64,000 nt of DNA, taken from assembly GCF_900156375.1 (NCBI RefSeq), contig NZ_FTNK01000007.1, forward strand, positions 186,001 through 250,000, written 5' to 3'. Shown piece after piece: positions 33,987-42,817 of the stretch (position 1 is the first letter of the stretch; each line of letters starts with the position of its first letter). The notes under the pieces were generated by a model that saw only the letters and a program-made list of their open reading frames with translations, was not told where the DNA came from and searched no databases. Source of the stretch: Paenibacillus macquariensis. Its GTDB lineage: Bacteria; Bacillota; Bacilli; Paenibacillales; Paenibacillaceae. The translations under genes were made by a program, and so were the position numbers.

Positions 33987-35178
33987 GCCATTCTGGAGCT
34001 ATGATGTGCACAAAACGGAAGATTGGCTCTCATCTATGGCCGAAAAAGGTTATTACTTAGTGAAACTGAATCGAGGAACACGTTACTTTTTCTTTATTAA
34101 AGGCGATCCTAAAACAATAACGTATCGTTTCGTATACGATAAAATACAACCTGACTCCTTGCCTAAAGCTTTATTAGATGAGGGTTGGACGAAGATTTCG
34201 CAGAGCCGTCACTGGTATGTAATCGTCAATGAGAAACCTCTTGAATTAATAAAGACTTCCCCCGTTCGTGAGGGAATCATCAAACATAATCGATTGATTA
34301 TGTATATCTTCGGTAGTATTTCTATATATTTGACAACGATGACCATCCTTTTTGTCGGTATATTTAGCTTAGTTGCATTTTCCCAAGATACACCATCTAA
34401 AGTGATTGAAAGCCCTTATTGGATTTTAACATACATTTATTTTAGTGCTGTATTTACTCTATGGGTTCTTTCTATCTATTCTGTTATCAAAATTAATAAG
34501 ACGAACAAGGAATTAATCCGCGAAAATATACCTCTTCATAACCTTCACGTTGTAGATCAAGCTGAAATAAGACGAAGTAAGAGTGAAGAAAAGCAATTGA
34601 AACGTTCAGGCCAAATGGTTGTTAAAAGAAAGTTTGGGTGGATGTATGCTCCGGATAAACTTGAACACTGGCTCGAATCCATGGAAGAACAAGGTTATCA
34701 TCTTTATCGTATGAGTAAAGAAGGAACCACTTTTTATTTTATAATAGGTAGCCCGCGGAAGGTAAGTTATTGTGCTGATTTTCAGAATATTACCGATGAA
34801 AGTTACAATAACATACACAGAGAATCTGGCTGGAAGAGTGTCTTTATTTCCAATTCGCCTCTTCTAAAATGGACTCTATGGAGCCGTAGATATTCAGAGG
34901 GTGAAGAACGACCACAGATCTACAGTGAGAAGTCACATCATTTAAAATATGCAAAACGGATAGCGCTCACCTATTCATGTCTATTTCTTCCTTCGTTTCT
35001 CATTTATATTTTAAATATTAAGATAAATATGGCATCTACGTTTGATAACAACTTAGATACACTACAAATAATCAGCATGATTTCACTTACGTTCGCTGTC
35101 CTCACCTTTGGTTCAATCTTGGCCAGAACATGGCTGTCTTACATGCGACTTAAAAAGCGATATGCCAACCATACATAA
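33967..35178 (+). CDS. membrane protein with two tandem DUF2812 domains
   Basis: 403 residues built as a duplication. Each half starts with a soluble DUF2812 domain (FWSYDVHKTEDWLSSMAEKGYYL at the start; GWMYAPDKLEHWLESMEEQGYHL from about residue 220) and ends with two membrane helices. Single-domain relatives are about half as long. The function of DUF2812 is not known; it is almost always beside a PadR regulator, as here. ATG 33967 has GAGGGGG 6 bases upstream; the ATG at 33952 does not. Confidence 0.82.
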   Translation: MITKVFRPFWSYDVHKTEDWLSSMAEKGYYLVKLNRGTRYFFFIKGDPKTITYRFVYDKIQPDSLPKALLDEGWTKISQSRHWYVIVNEKPLELIKTSPVREGIIKHNRLIMYIFGSISIYLTTMTILFVGIFSLVAFSQDTPSKVIESPYWILTYIYFSAVFTLWVLSIYSVIKINKTNKELIRENIPLHNLHVVDQAEIRRSKSEEKQLKRSGQMVVKRKFGWMYAPDKLEHWLESMEEQGYHLYRMSKEGTTFYFIIGSPRKVSYCADFQNITDESYNNIHRESGWKSVFISNSPLLKWTLWSRRYSEGEERPQIYSEKSHHLKYAKRIALTYSCLFLPSFLIYILNIKINMASTFDNNLDTLQIISMISLTFAVLTFGSILARTWLSYMRLKKRYANHT

Positions 35179-35190
35179 GCATCACAAAAT

Positions 35191-35238
35191 AGAGGGATGT
35201 CCCAGTAACCATTGTAATGGCTACTAGGACACCCCTCT
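35191..35238. terminator. bidirectional terminator between DUF2812 and ddh genes
   Basis: AGAGGG, TGTCC and AGTA segments pair across an 8-base loop with their complements ending CCCTCT. Two A-C mismatches on the plus strand are G-U pairs on the minus strand, so it suits ddh best. Confidence 0.75.
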
Positions 35239-35276
35239 TTACGTTTCCAACCACTAAAGAAAGAATATAATTACTT

Positions 35277-36251
35277 CTATAACAATTCTTTACGAAGTTG
35301 TTCAGCTGATTTTGGTGATAACAGACCAAATGGAATATCGAAAACTGTCTTAGCTCCCGATTGGCTTAGCTTAGCTAGCTTGTATGCTGCACGAGCATAA
35401 GCTACAAGCACACTTGCAGTGAATTCCGGATTGCTATCAAGCTTCAATCCAAATTCAATAATCTGTGTGCTGTTCTCTCCTGTACGTCCACTGCGAAGTA
35501 CTGTACCACCGTGAGGCATAGTGGAATGCTTGTCCTTCAATTCTTCTTCAGAAATGAAATTCACAGTAGTGTCATAATCGGAGAAATAGTTAGGCATTTG
35601 TACGATCTCTTGCTCAATACGAGCTAGATCTGCGCCTTCCTCAGCTACAACGTAACAATCACGTAGATGTTTATCACGAGTCGTTAACTGTGGATTTTCC
35701 CCAGCACGCACTTTAGCTACAGCATCTTCTACAGGAATTGTATACTGAACGCCATTCTTTACTCCTTCAACACGGCGAATTGCATCTGAGTGTCCTTGAC
35801 TTACACCACGGCCCCAGAATGTATATTCTTTGCCTTCAGGCAGAATAGCTTCAGCTAACATACGGTTTAGGGAGAACAAACCTGGATCCCACCCCGTTGA
35901 AATAACACTAACATGTCCATTTTCTGTCGCTACAGCATCTACACTCGCGAAATAATTTGGAATCAATGCATGCGTATCATAACTATCTACGGTATTGAAC
36001 ATTTTAGCGAAGAAAGGACCTTGTTCAGGTAAATCCGTTGCGGATCCCCCACACAAAATCATTACATCAATCGTATCCTTATACTTCTCAGCTTCTGAAA
36101 TATGAAGAACTGGAACACTTGCAGTTACACCTTGTGGTTCACGACGGGTAAATACAGCAGCTAGTGTGAAATCCGGATTTTGTCGAATCGCTTTCTCTAC
36201 ACCTCTACCTAAATTACCATATCCTACAATACCAACTGTTATTTGTGACAT
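35277..36251 (-). CDS. ddh: meso-diaminopimelate D-dehydrogenase
   Basis: 324 residues. The N-terminal NADP-binding motif is VGIVGYGNLGRGVEKAI; substrate-binding segments follow (VISTGWDPGLFSLNRML, FWGRGVSQGHSDAIRRVEGV), and the C-terminus is the dimerisation part. Ddh reductively aminates tetrahydrodipicolinate to meso-DAP in one step, giving a short route to lysine and peptidoglycan. Length and motifs are typical. It is monocistronic, with AGGAGG before the ATG. Confidence 0.95.
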   Translation of the reverse strand: MSQITVGIVGYGNLGRGVEKAIRQNPDFTLAAVFTRREPQGVTASVPVLHISEAEKYKDTIDVMILCGGSATDLPEQGPFFAKMFNTVDSYDTHALIPNYFASVDAVATENGHVSVISTGWDPGLFSLNRMLAEAILPEGKEYTFWGRGVSQGHSDAIRRVEGVKNGVQYTIPVEDAVAKVRAGENPQLTTRDKHLRDCYVVAEEGADLARIEQEIVQMPNYFSDYDTTVNFISEEELKDKHSTMPHGGTVLRSGRTGENSTQIIEFGLKLDSNPEFTASVLVAYARAAYKLAKLSQSGAKTVFDIPFGLLSPKSAEQLRKELL

Positions 36252-36366
36252 ATGTACCTCCTAATAGTAGTTGTTAATTAAATATAACATCCCTAGACTG
36301 TTACTAATTATATACAGGATTAAGATGCAAATCCATTCTATTTTCAAAATATTTATAAGCACTACC

Positions 36367-36395
36367 TTGATTTTAATAAGCTTTGACTATAGAAT
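36367..36395 (+). promoter_or_regulatory. candidate promoter upstream of the fold-back element
   Basis: TTGATT, 17 bases, TAGAAT. It would transcribe the small frame or the hairpin RNA at 36404-36589. Confidence 0.4.
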
Positions 36396-36403
36396 AGATC
36401 TAT

Positions 36404-36589
36404 TCGATTGAAAGGGAGGTGAGGTAAGAGTGAAACGCAATTTTTCAAATGAGAAGATTAACCAATTGTCGACGGGAATGTTCGGCATTTTTTATAAAAT
36501 GACAACTGAAGCTACCCGTCTGTCTATTTATAAGGTCTCTCATTCAAATCAAAATTGCGAAATGCCACTCCTACCTTGACTTCAACGGA
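36404..36589. repeat. 186-bp fold-back (long imperfect inverted repeat) element
   Basis: The two halves are imperfect reverse complements over about 80 bases. In order from the outside: TTCGATTGAA faces TTCAACGGAA, AGGTAAGAGTG faces CACTCCTACCT, CGCAATTTT faces AAAATTGCG, AATGAGA faces TCTCATT, GACGGG faces CCCGTC, and the centre closes with CATTTT-TTAT-AAAATG. It is either a MITE-like element or a long structured RNA. No target-site duplication was obvious. Confidence 0.55.
36430..36579 (+). CDS. possible 49-aa small protein inside the fold-back element
   Basis: A GTG at 36430 has GGGAGGTGAGG ending 5 bases upstream, and the frame encodes 49 residues (KRNFSNEKINQLSTGMFG..), basic and without a membrane segment. 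No family is recognised. The whole frame lies within an inverted repeat, so it may be a chance reading of a structural element. Confidence 0.3.
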   Translation: MKRNFSNEKINQLSTGMFGIFYKMTTEATRLSIYKVSHSNQNCEMPLLP

Positions 36590-36611
36590 AGAGAAGCGAA
36601 TATTCAGTCTT

Positions 36612-36640
36612 TTGACAGTATCCGCTTTTACGAATAATAT
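36612..36640 (+). promoter_or_regulatory. SigA promoter of the ABC-F gene
   Basis: TTGACA (36612-36617), 17 bases, TAATAT (36635-36640). Predicted start about 36647, giving a leader of about 97 bases. Confidence 0.8.
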
Positions 36641-36682
36641 AAGGCTCTGTTCTTATATTTGAAATAAACGTTGTTTGATCTA

Positions 36683-36714
36683 GCCACAGGAACATTTCCC
36701 TGTGGCTTTTTGTT
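36683..36714 (+). terminator. leader terminator (attenuator) before the ABC-F gene
   Basis: GCCACAGG pairs with CCTGTGGC around 8 bases, followed by TTTTTGTTGTT. It lies between the promoter and the ABC-F ribosome site, where it would stop transcription unless an alternative structure forms. ABC-F resistance genes are often controlled this way. Confidence 0.8.
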
Positions 36715-36743
36715 GTTCGGTGGCATCTATGGAGGAATATATC

Positions 36744-38702
36744 ATGATGATTCAATGTAAAAATGTTCAGAAATACCACGGTGCTCAGCTTGTACTAAAT
36801 AATATCACGATGGATATACGAGCAGGTGAGAAAGTCGGATTAATCGGCCGGAACGGTTGCGGAAAGACCACGCTGCTTCATTTACTAAGAGAACATGATC
36901 GTCCAGATCAAGGGCACATTTCCATACGTAAAGGAGCTAGAATTGGATTTCTAGATCAGATCCCTGTAGAAACAGTAGATAGTACCACATATGAACAATT
37001 ATTACTCAGCTTTGCGGAACCTCTGAAGTGGCAAGCTCGAATGAACGAACTGGAGCAGTCGCTATCTGACCCACAACGTGCACATCATGAGAAGATATAT
37101 GAAGAATGGCTTCAGGAGTATGGACGTCTACAGGAGCAATTTGAGCAGGCTGGCGGCTATGAGATGGAGGCTTCTATTGATCGTATTGCGAACGGACTAG
37201 GTATCACTCCCGATCAATATCATAGAACCTTCTCTTCCCTCTCTGGTGGTGAGAAGACGAAAGTGGGTCTTGCCTCTCTCCTCTTGAAACAGCCAGATAT
37301 CTTACTTCTCGACGAGCCTACCAACCATTTGGATATGTCTGCTATTGAATGGCTCGAACAGTTCATTACAGACTACCCTGGTAGTGTCATTGCCATTTCC
37401 CATGACCGATATTTTCTTGATAGAATCGTAACCAAAGTCATAGAGATAGAAGATGGCGAAGCCTTTACCTACCATACTAATTACAGTGGCTATATGAAGG
37501 AAAAGGAAACCCGCCTCCTGTTACAATTCGCTGATTATCAAGAACAACAGAAACAGATCAAAAAGATGCAAGAATCAATCAAACAATTAATAGAATGGGG
37601 CAACCGCTCGAATCCACCTAATCCAGGGTTTCATCGTCGTGCTGCATCAATGCAGAAGGCATTAGATCGTATGCAAAAGTTAAAACGACCTATCTTGGAG
37701 CGTAAATCTATGGATCTCCAATTGTCTCAAGAGGATCGTTCTGGGAAACAAGTTCTTGTGATGAAAGAGCTAAGTAAATCATACGACAGCCGTACTCTTT
37801 TTGAACATGTCCATGAAGTATTGCATTATGGTGAGTCCGCAATGCTATTAGGTGATAACGGTAGTGGCAAGAGTACCCTACTGAAAATAATACTTGGAAT
37901 GGAGACACCTTCAGGCGGTGAAGTCACGCTTGGATCACGCGTTAGCATTGGCTATTTAGCCCAAGAAGAGACACCTCAGAACTGGAAACAGAACATTCTA
38001 CAGTATTTCCGTGAACAAGTCGGAATGGAAGAAGGCGAAGCACGTGGTGAACTAGCACGCTTTCTGTTCTATGGCCCTGACGTGTTCAAGGATGTTCGTA
38101 GCCTATCCGGTGGTGAATGGACACGATTAAGGTTCGCTATTCTTATGTACCAGAAACCTAACTTACTTATTCTCGATGAACCTACGAATCATTTGGATAT
38201 TGATTCAAGAGAAGCACTTGAGGATGCCTTGGAGGAATTCCCAGGTACGCTACTCGCTGTGTCTCATGATCGTTATTTCATCAATCGGATGGGACGTAAA
38301 ATATGGGTTCTAAAACAAGGCGCGCTTGATGTCATTCACGGGAACTTCGACGACTATAAAGCAATTCAAGCTAGGCAAGTTGTTAACAGTTCCGAACAAC
38401 TGAGCAATCATGTCAACCCTGATATCCGTTCTTCAAAAGCTAAACAGACTCCCGATACATTTGTTACCAAAACATCCAGAACCAAACGAAACGCATCAAT
38501 CAAATCTTCTCACGCTTCCCTTGAACTCCAAATTGCAGAACTTGAGAGACAGATTGAACTACTTGATATTCAAATGTTGAGCCCAGACATCTGTCGAGAT
38601 GCCACTCAACTCTTTTCGCTACAGCAAGAACGTGAAGATATTCAGAAACAATTAGATTCACTGTTCGAACAGTGGATGGAAACAATGCAAATTAACAACT
38701 AG
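36744..38702 (+). CDS. ABC-F family ATPase (possible ribosome-protection protein)
   Basis: 652 residues with two ATP-binding cassettes and no membrane helix. Cassette 1: Walker A GLIGRNGCGKTT, signature LSGGEKTKV, Walker B ILLLDEPTNHLD. Cassette 2: Walker A LLGDNGSGKST, signature LSGGEWTRL, Walker B LLILDEPTNHLD. The interdomain linker contains NPGFHRRAASMQKALDRMQKLKRP, and the C-terminal 100 residues are basic with a coiled coil. ABC-F proteins act on the ribosome; some give resistance to lincosamide, streptogramin or pleuromutilin drugs. The leader terminator in front favours an antibiotic-inducible role, but the drug class is not deducible. ATG 36744 has GGAGG 8 bases upstream. Confidence 0.88.
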   Translation: MMIQCKNVQKYHGAQLVLNNITMDIRAGEKVGLIGRNGCGKTTLLHLLREHDRPDQGHISIRKGARIGFLDQIPVETVDSTTYEQLLLSFAEPLKWQARMNELEQSLSDPQRAHHEKIYEEWLQEYGRLQEQFEQAGGYEMEASIDRIANGLGITPDQYHRTFSSLSGGEKTKVGLASLLLKQPDILLLDEPTNHLDMSAIEWLEQFITDYPGSVIAISHDRYFLDRIVTKVIEIEDGEAFTYHTNYSGYMKEKETRLLLQFADYQEQQKQIKKMQESIKQLIEWGNRSNPPNPGFHRRAASMQKALDRMQKLKRPILERKSMDLQLSQEDRSGKQVLVMKELSKSYDSRTLFEHVHEVLHYGESAMLLGDNGSGKSTLLKIILGMETPSGGEVTLGSRVSIGYLAQEETPQNWKQNILQYFREQVGMEEGEARGELARFLFYGPDVFKDVRSLSGGEWTRLRFAILMYQKPNLLILDEPTNHLDIDSREALEDALEEFPGTLLAVSHDRYFINRMGRKIWVLKQGALDVIHGNFDDYKAIQARQVVNSSEQLSNHVNPDIRSSKAKQTPDTFVTKTSRTKRNASIKSSHASLELQIAELERQIELLDIQMLSPDICRDATQLFSLQQEREDIQKQLDSLFEQWMETMQINN

Positions 38703-38769
38703 AACATTACTGAAACAAGACATCTTATCGTTGGTTGATAGCCCACATTAAATTAACTTCAACAGACAT

Positions 38770-38802
38770 GTAGAACCCCAGCCATGATGGCCGGGGTTCT
38801 AC
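38770..38802. terminator. terminator between ABC-F and ctc genes
   Basis: GTAGAACCCC and GGGGTTCTAC close an inner GCC/GGC stem. All positions pair on the minus strand (one G-U). The T-run is weak. Confidence 0.6.
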
Positions 38803-38833
38803 GTATTTAGATTCACCAATCCTAGTACCTAGC

Positions 38834-39454
38834 TTATTCTTTTGTTGCTGCTGTAATACTCGGAGTAACTTCTTCCGTCGTTTCAGCGCCTTCTTCAATT
38901 ACTGCGCGTGGAGCAGTTACCGCAACAAGCAAATGATCTTCTCCACTTGATGCCAACGTGACACCCCTAGGTAATTTCACTTCAGAAGCCATTAGCTTGT
39001 CCCCCATTTCAAGATGAGACACATCTACTTCAATCGTAGATGGAAGTGCGGAAGGAAGACCTTCAACTTCTAGATCGGTTAACAAGTGTTGTACAACACC
39101 ACCTGATTTACTTCCAATTGCGATACCTTGGAAATCAATAGGTATACTTACACGAAGAGGTTGGGATTCTGATATTTGTAGGAAGTCCACATGACTCCAT
39201 TGGCCATCTTTTTTCTGGAAATCCTTAATAATAACAGATAGATCATCCATACCTTCGACATGTAATTTAAACATCTCCGAACGACCTGTCCGAGCTAATT
39301 TCATCATTTCTTTATGATCAACATGTACCGATAGGCTGTTCGCATTTAAGCCATATATGACTGCTGGAATCCGCCCACTTGTTCTCAAGTCTTTTAGTGA
39401 AGATGAAGATTGTTTCTCTGTTCTCTTTTCAGCTGTAATTGAATGAGATGTCAT
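38834..39454 (-). CDS. ctc: ribosomal protein bL25/general stress protein Ctc
   Basis: 206 residues, the long two-domain form. The N-terminal part is the 5S rRNA-binding L25 domain (LKDLRTSGRIPAVIYGLNANSLSVHVDHKEM); the C-terminal TL5/CTC domain follows (PLRVSIPIDFQGIAIGSKSGGVVQHLLTDLEVEGLPSALP). It binds 5S rRNA under stress. A SigB-like promoter lies about 60 bases upstream, as for B. subtilis ctc. Monocistronic. Confidence 0.93.
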   Translation of the reverse strand: MTSHSITAEKRTEKQSSSSLKDLRTSGRIPAVIYGLNANSLSVHVDHKEMMKLARTGRSEMFKLHVEGMDDLSVIIKDFQKKDGQWSHVDFLQISESQPLRVSIPIDFQGIAIGSKSGGVVQHLLTDLEVEGLPSALPSTIEVDVSHLEMGDKLMASEVKLPRGVTLASSGEDHLLVAVTAPRAVIEEGAETTEEVTPSITAATKE

Positions 39455-39513
39455 AGTAAATTCCTCCTGTTTTAAATCAGTCTCTTACGCTAATGAATCA
39501 CGCATATCTACTA

Positions 39514-39539
39514 TTACCCAATTCAGAATGAATTCAAAC
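39514..39539 (-). promoter_or_regulatory. SigB-like general stress promoter of ctc
   Basis: Minus-strand GTTTGA (39539-39534), 14 bases, GGGTAA (39519-39514), matching the SigB pattern GTTTAA-N12/15-GGGTAT in 10 of 12 positions. Confidence 0.55.
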
Positions 39540-39690
39540 ATTTCATTTGAAATTGTACATAAATTTCCCTTTTTTTCAAGTCATTATTTCTCACAAATTA
39601 AACATGCTTTATGGTATGATGTCCAAGGCTGTTTGGAAGCATGTAATGATGCTCCATTCAGTCCCATAATTAATTTACTTGGAGGCTTCT

Positions 39691-40308
39691 ATGTCATCAC
39701 AAACTAATCAAAAAGTACAAATCGTGACTGCAGATCCGAGCGGGATTGGCTTATTTGGACTGGCCATCGTTACGCTGGTAGCATCCTCACAAAAGCTTGA
39801 GCTCACTTCAGGGTTCAGCTACATTATTCCTTGGGCTATTTTTCTAGGTGCTTTTGCCCAATTATTCGCTTCTGTTCAAGACGCCAAACACAATAACACA
39901 TTCGGAATGACAGCTTTTGGGGCCTACGGTCTATTCTGGCTTGGTGTAGCCAGCAGTTGGCTGATGAAACTTGGCGTATTCGGTCCGGAACTCATGGGAG
40001 ATATAGACGGTAAGCAATTGGGGTTTGCATTCATTGGTTACTTGGTGTTCACATTATTTATGACCATCGGTGCTATGGAGACCCATAAAGTACTGTTTAC
40101 CATTTTTGTATTGATTGATTTACTATTCTTAGGCTTATCTTTCGATGCTTTTGGCATTGCGCCACATATCTTTCATACGCTTGCAGCTTACGCTGAAATG
40201 GGAATTGCTATCGTCTCACTATATGGCTGTGGAGCATCTGTCCTTAATGCTCATTTCGGTCGTGTTTTTCTACCTCTGGGTAAACCATTTGGTATTTTCA
40301 AAAAATAA
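39691..40308 (+). CDS. GPR1/FUN34/YaaH (SatP) family acetate transporter
   Basis: 205 residues with six membrane helices. Family features are the opening PSGIGLFGLAIVTLVAS (variant of the NPAPLGL motif), an FAQLFASVQDAKHNNTFGMTAFGAYGLFW stretch, and a closing YAEMGIAIVSLYGCGASVLNAHFG. Relatives carry acetate or succinate with protons, or gate ammonium. ATG 39691 has TTGGAGG 5 bases upstream. Monocistronic with a strong terminator. Confidence 0.88.
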   Translation: MSSQTNQKVQIVTADPSGIGLFGLAIVTLVASSQKLELTSGFSYIIPWAIFLGAFAQLFASVQDAKHNNTFGMTAFGAYGLFWLGVASSWLMKLGVFGPELMGDIDGKQLGFAFIGYLVFTLFMTIGAMETHKVLFTIFVLIDLLFLGLSFDAFGIAPHIFHTLAAYAEMGIAIVSLYGCGASVLNAHFGRVFLPLGKPFGIFKK

Positions 40309-40346
40309 GATAGATTTATCCCTCATATGACAATAAAGAAATAAAT

Positions 40347-40402
40347 AAAAGACCAACCATTCCCACAGCTAGAAAGGCTAGCGTTAGGATGGTTGGTCTT
40401 TT
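40347..40402. terminator. bidirectional terminator between SatP-family and pullulanase genes
   Basis: AAAAGACCAACCAT pairs perfectly with ATGGTTGGTCTTTT around an inner CTAG-type hairpin. Converging genes on either side. Confidence 0.85.
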
Positions 40403-40414
40403 ACTTACATCGAT

Positions 40415-42754
40415 TCAACTCGTTCTTCTCCACTGATTCACGTCACTCTTCACAATGATTTGCAAATCACCTTTACCTGTACCTAGATTAATATAACGAT
40501 CCCGTTCCACATCTTTCTTCTCCCAATCATTTAAGCGGATAATATATCCGATTTGACTTGCACCTGGTAATGCTGAAATCACCGCTACAGCTCTACCATT
40601 CTTGATCCCCTCAAAATTCACCTGATGCTCTCGCATCCCTTTTCCCCAAACCCATAGATTCCATCCTTCATAGTCACCCTTAGGTCTTTCATAGTGAATT
40701 TGGATATTACGCGTTGGGTAGGGTTTAGCATTCTTTTCTTCGTACAGTATCATCATGGAGAGTCTTGGAATCGTAACCATATCACCATACACCATTTCTA
40801 GCGATTCTATCCCCGCAACATGATCGTTAACTGCAACGTTCCATCCTGTTAATGACAAGGGAACTTCCGCTTCAACTGCTTCTGTATTCCCATTATAGAT
40901 AACGATGATATTACGCCAAGTGTCATCATTCGCATGATTCTTGAGCATATAGGACACCACGTTCCCACGACATTGTAATACCTCCACATGCGCTTCCACT
41001 TGCTCTCTAGTGTGCAATCGAAAGGCAGGGTGACTCTTACGAAGCGCAATTAATCCTTTGTAATAATCAAACAATGGCCGGAACCTATGCTTATTATCCC
41101 AGCGAATTGCGTTAATAAGATCACCACTGCGATAGCTATTATGATCACCAAATTTGGATCGTAACATCTCGTCACCCGCTTGAAACAAAGGAATACCTTG
41201 GGAAGTTAATACGATACCGTTTGCAAGAACGGTCCGACGTACCGTATCGCTCGCGAATATATTTCTTTTATTAACACTTTTATACGGATCTACTGTCTTC
41301 ATTCCCTCATAATCCAGTTGGTTTCCGAGTGACCCTCCCCTACTATTAAGCAGTCCTGCTTCCTGAGCTAATCCTTCTGTCGTCAACACTTTATCCCATA
41401 AATTCAGGTTGTCATGCACAGTCACATAGTTAATCGTCTCTGATGGACAATAGGTGAAGTCATGAATAGATCCGCTTACCCCCATCATGATCTCTAATTC
41501 TTTACCACGCTCACCCGTAGCAAATCCTCGTCCCCAACCATCACTATCGCCTTTAATCGCATTACGAAAATGATCATTAAACAATGCGAATTGTTCACCC
41601 TTTTGTGTTCCTTTCAAGGTCTGCTGTGTAAGTGGTGTTGCCCCTCCTGTCCAAGGTTCACCATAAAATATTAATGTCTGATCTACTTCTTCAATCAGTT
41701 CTTTCGTGATTTCCTTGACTGTCTGTGTATCCGTAAGACCAATTAGGTCGAATCTGAACCCGTCGATGTGATATTCTTCTGCCCAATAACGAACAGAATC
41801 CTTAATATATTTACGAACCATTGGACGTTCAGACGCAATCTCATTGCCAACGCCAGATCCATTCGATATTCTTCCCGCTTCATCCGTCCGATAGAAATAA
41901 TGGGGTACAACCGATTCGAAGGGGCCGTCCTCCACCGTAAACGTATGATTATACACGACATCCATAATGACACGAATCCCTTTTTGGTGAAAAGCTTGGA
42001 TCATTTCCTTAAATTCAACAATTCGTATTATGGGATCATTAGCATTGCTTGCATAAGAACCCTCCGGAACATTAAAGTTCTGAGGATCATACCCCCAATT
42101 GTACAAAGATACAGATGTGTCATGACCATCTACTTGCAGCTCATTTACCGTCTTATAATCAAAAACGGGTAGTAAATGTACATGTGTAATTCCTAGTTCA
42201 ACCAAATGATCAATCCCCAAAGCATTTCCATAGGCATCCTTTAGCCCTATTTCGGTGAAAGCCTTATATTTGCCTTTATAACACATCCCAGAATCATCAT
42301 GAGCAGAGAAATCCCGTACATGCAGTTCATAGATGATACTATCTGTTGGATGGCATAGAGGAGGCTTAGCGTCTTCATACCAGCCTACTGGATTTGTTGA
42401 TTTCAGATCAACAATCGCTGTTCTAGCACCGTTCGCGGTAACGGCCTTTGCATAAGGATCTACCGCATATCGAAGCGCCCCATCCATGAACTCTGTTTTG
42501 TACATATAGAATAACCCGTTCAAATCCCCGCTAAAGTAACTCGACCATACTCCGCTGTCGTCCTTCTCCATCACAATCTCATAACCGTTACTATGATCTG
42601 TAACGAGTCCTTGCGAATTATACTGACCTGCTTCCTTATATAGAACCAGCGACACTAGACTTGCTGTCGGCGCCCACACCTTAAATAAACTTCCTTGTGG
42701 GGCATAACTGCAACCCAAATCTCGACCTTCATAATAACTTGTTATATCGATCAT
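40415..42754 (-). CDS. pulA: type I pullulanase with C-terminal starch-binding (CBM41/PUD-like) domain
   Basis: 779 residues, no signal peptide, so cytoplasmic. Residues 10-115 form a CBM48-like domain. The type I pullulanase signature YNWGYDP is at 218-224. GH13 motifs follow: VIMDVVYNH, DGFRFDLIG (nucleophile Asp336), FYGEPWTGG (acid Glu366) and VHDNLNLWDK. The last 90 residues (IHYERPKGDYEGWNLWVWGKG to about LNDWEKKDVERDR) read like a pullulanase PUD/CBM41 domain, which normally sits at the N-terminus. It cleaves alpha-1,6 links in maltodextrins or glycogen. Standing alone, it probably serves imported dextrins or stored glycogen. Confidence 0.93.
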   Translation of the reverse strand: MIDITSYYEGRDLGCSYAPQGSLFKVWAPTASLVSLVLYKEAGQYNSQGLVTDHSNGYEIVMEKDDSGVWSSYFSGDLNGLFYMYKTEFMDGALRYAVDPYAKAVTANGARTAIVDLKSTNPVGWYEDAKPPLCHPTDSIIYELHVRDFSAHDDSGMCYKGKYKAFTEIGLKDAYGNALGIDHLVELGITHVHLLPVFDYKTVNELQVDGHDTSVSLYNWGYDPQNFNVPEGSYASNANDPIIRIVEFKEMIQAFHQKGIRVIMDVVYNHTFTVEDGPFESVVPHYFYRTDEAGRISNGSGVGNEIASERPMVRKYIKDSVRYWAEEYHIDGFRFDLIGLTDTQTVKEITKELIEEVDQTLIFYGEPWTGGATPLTQQTLKGTQKGEQFALFNDHFRNAIKGDSDGWGRGFATGERGKELEIMMGVSGSIHDFTYCPSETINYVTVHDNLNLWDKVLTTEGLAQEAGLLNSRGGSLGNQLDYEGMKTVDPYKSVNKRNIFASDTVRRTVLANGIVLTSQGIPLFQAGDEMLRSKFGDHNSYRSGDLINAIRWDNKHRFRPLFDYYKGLIALRKSHPAFRLHTREQVEAHVEVLQCRGNVVSYMLKNHANDDTWRNIIVIYNGNTEAVEAEVPLSLTGWNVAVNDHVAGIESLEMVYGDMVTIPRLSMMILYEEKNAKPYPTRNIQIHYERPKGDYEGWNLWVWGKGMREHQVNFEGIKNGRAVAVISALPGASQIGYIIRLNDWEKKDVERDRYINLGTGKGDLQIIVKSDVNQWRRTS

Positions 42755-42817
42755 CGAATATCACCACCATCATATCCCTAATATAGGTAACCTAACGACA
42801 GATCACATACCACGTTC

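Noticed and set aside
41768..42172. 134-codon plus-strand open frame inside pulA
   Set aside because: Antisense to the pullulanase catalytic domain, no ribosome site, composition typical of an antisense frame.
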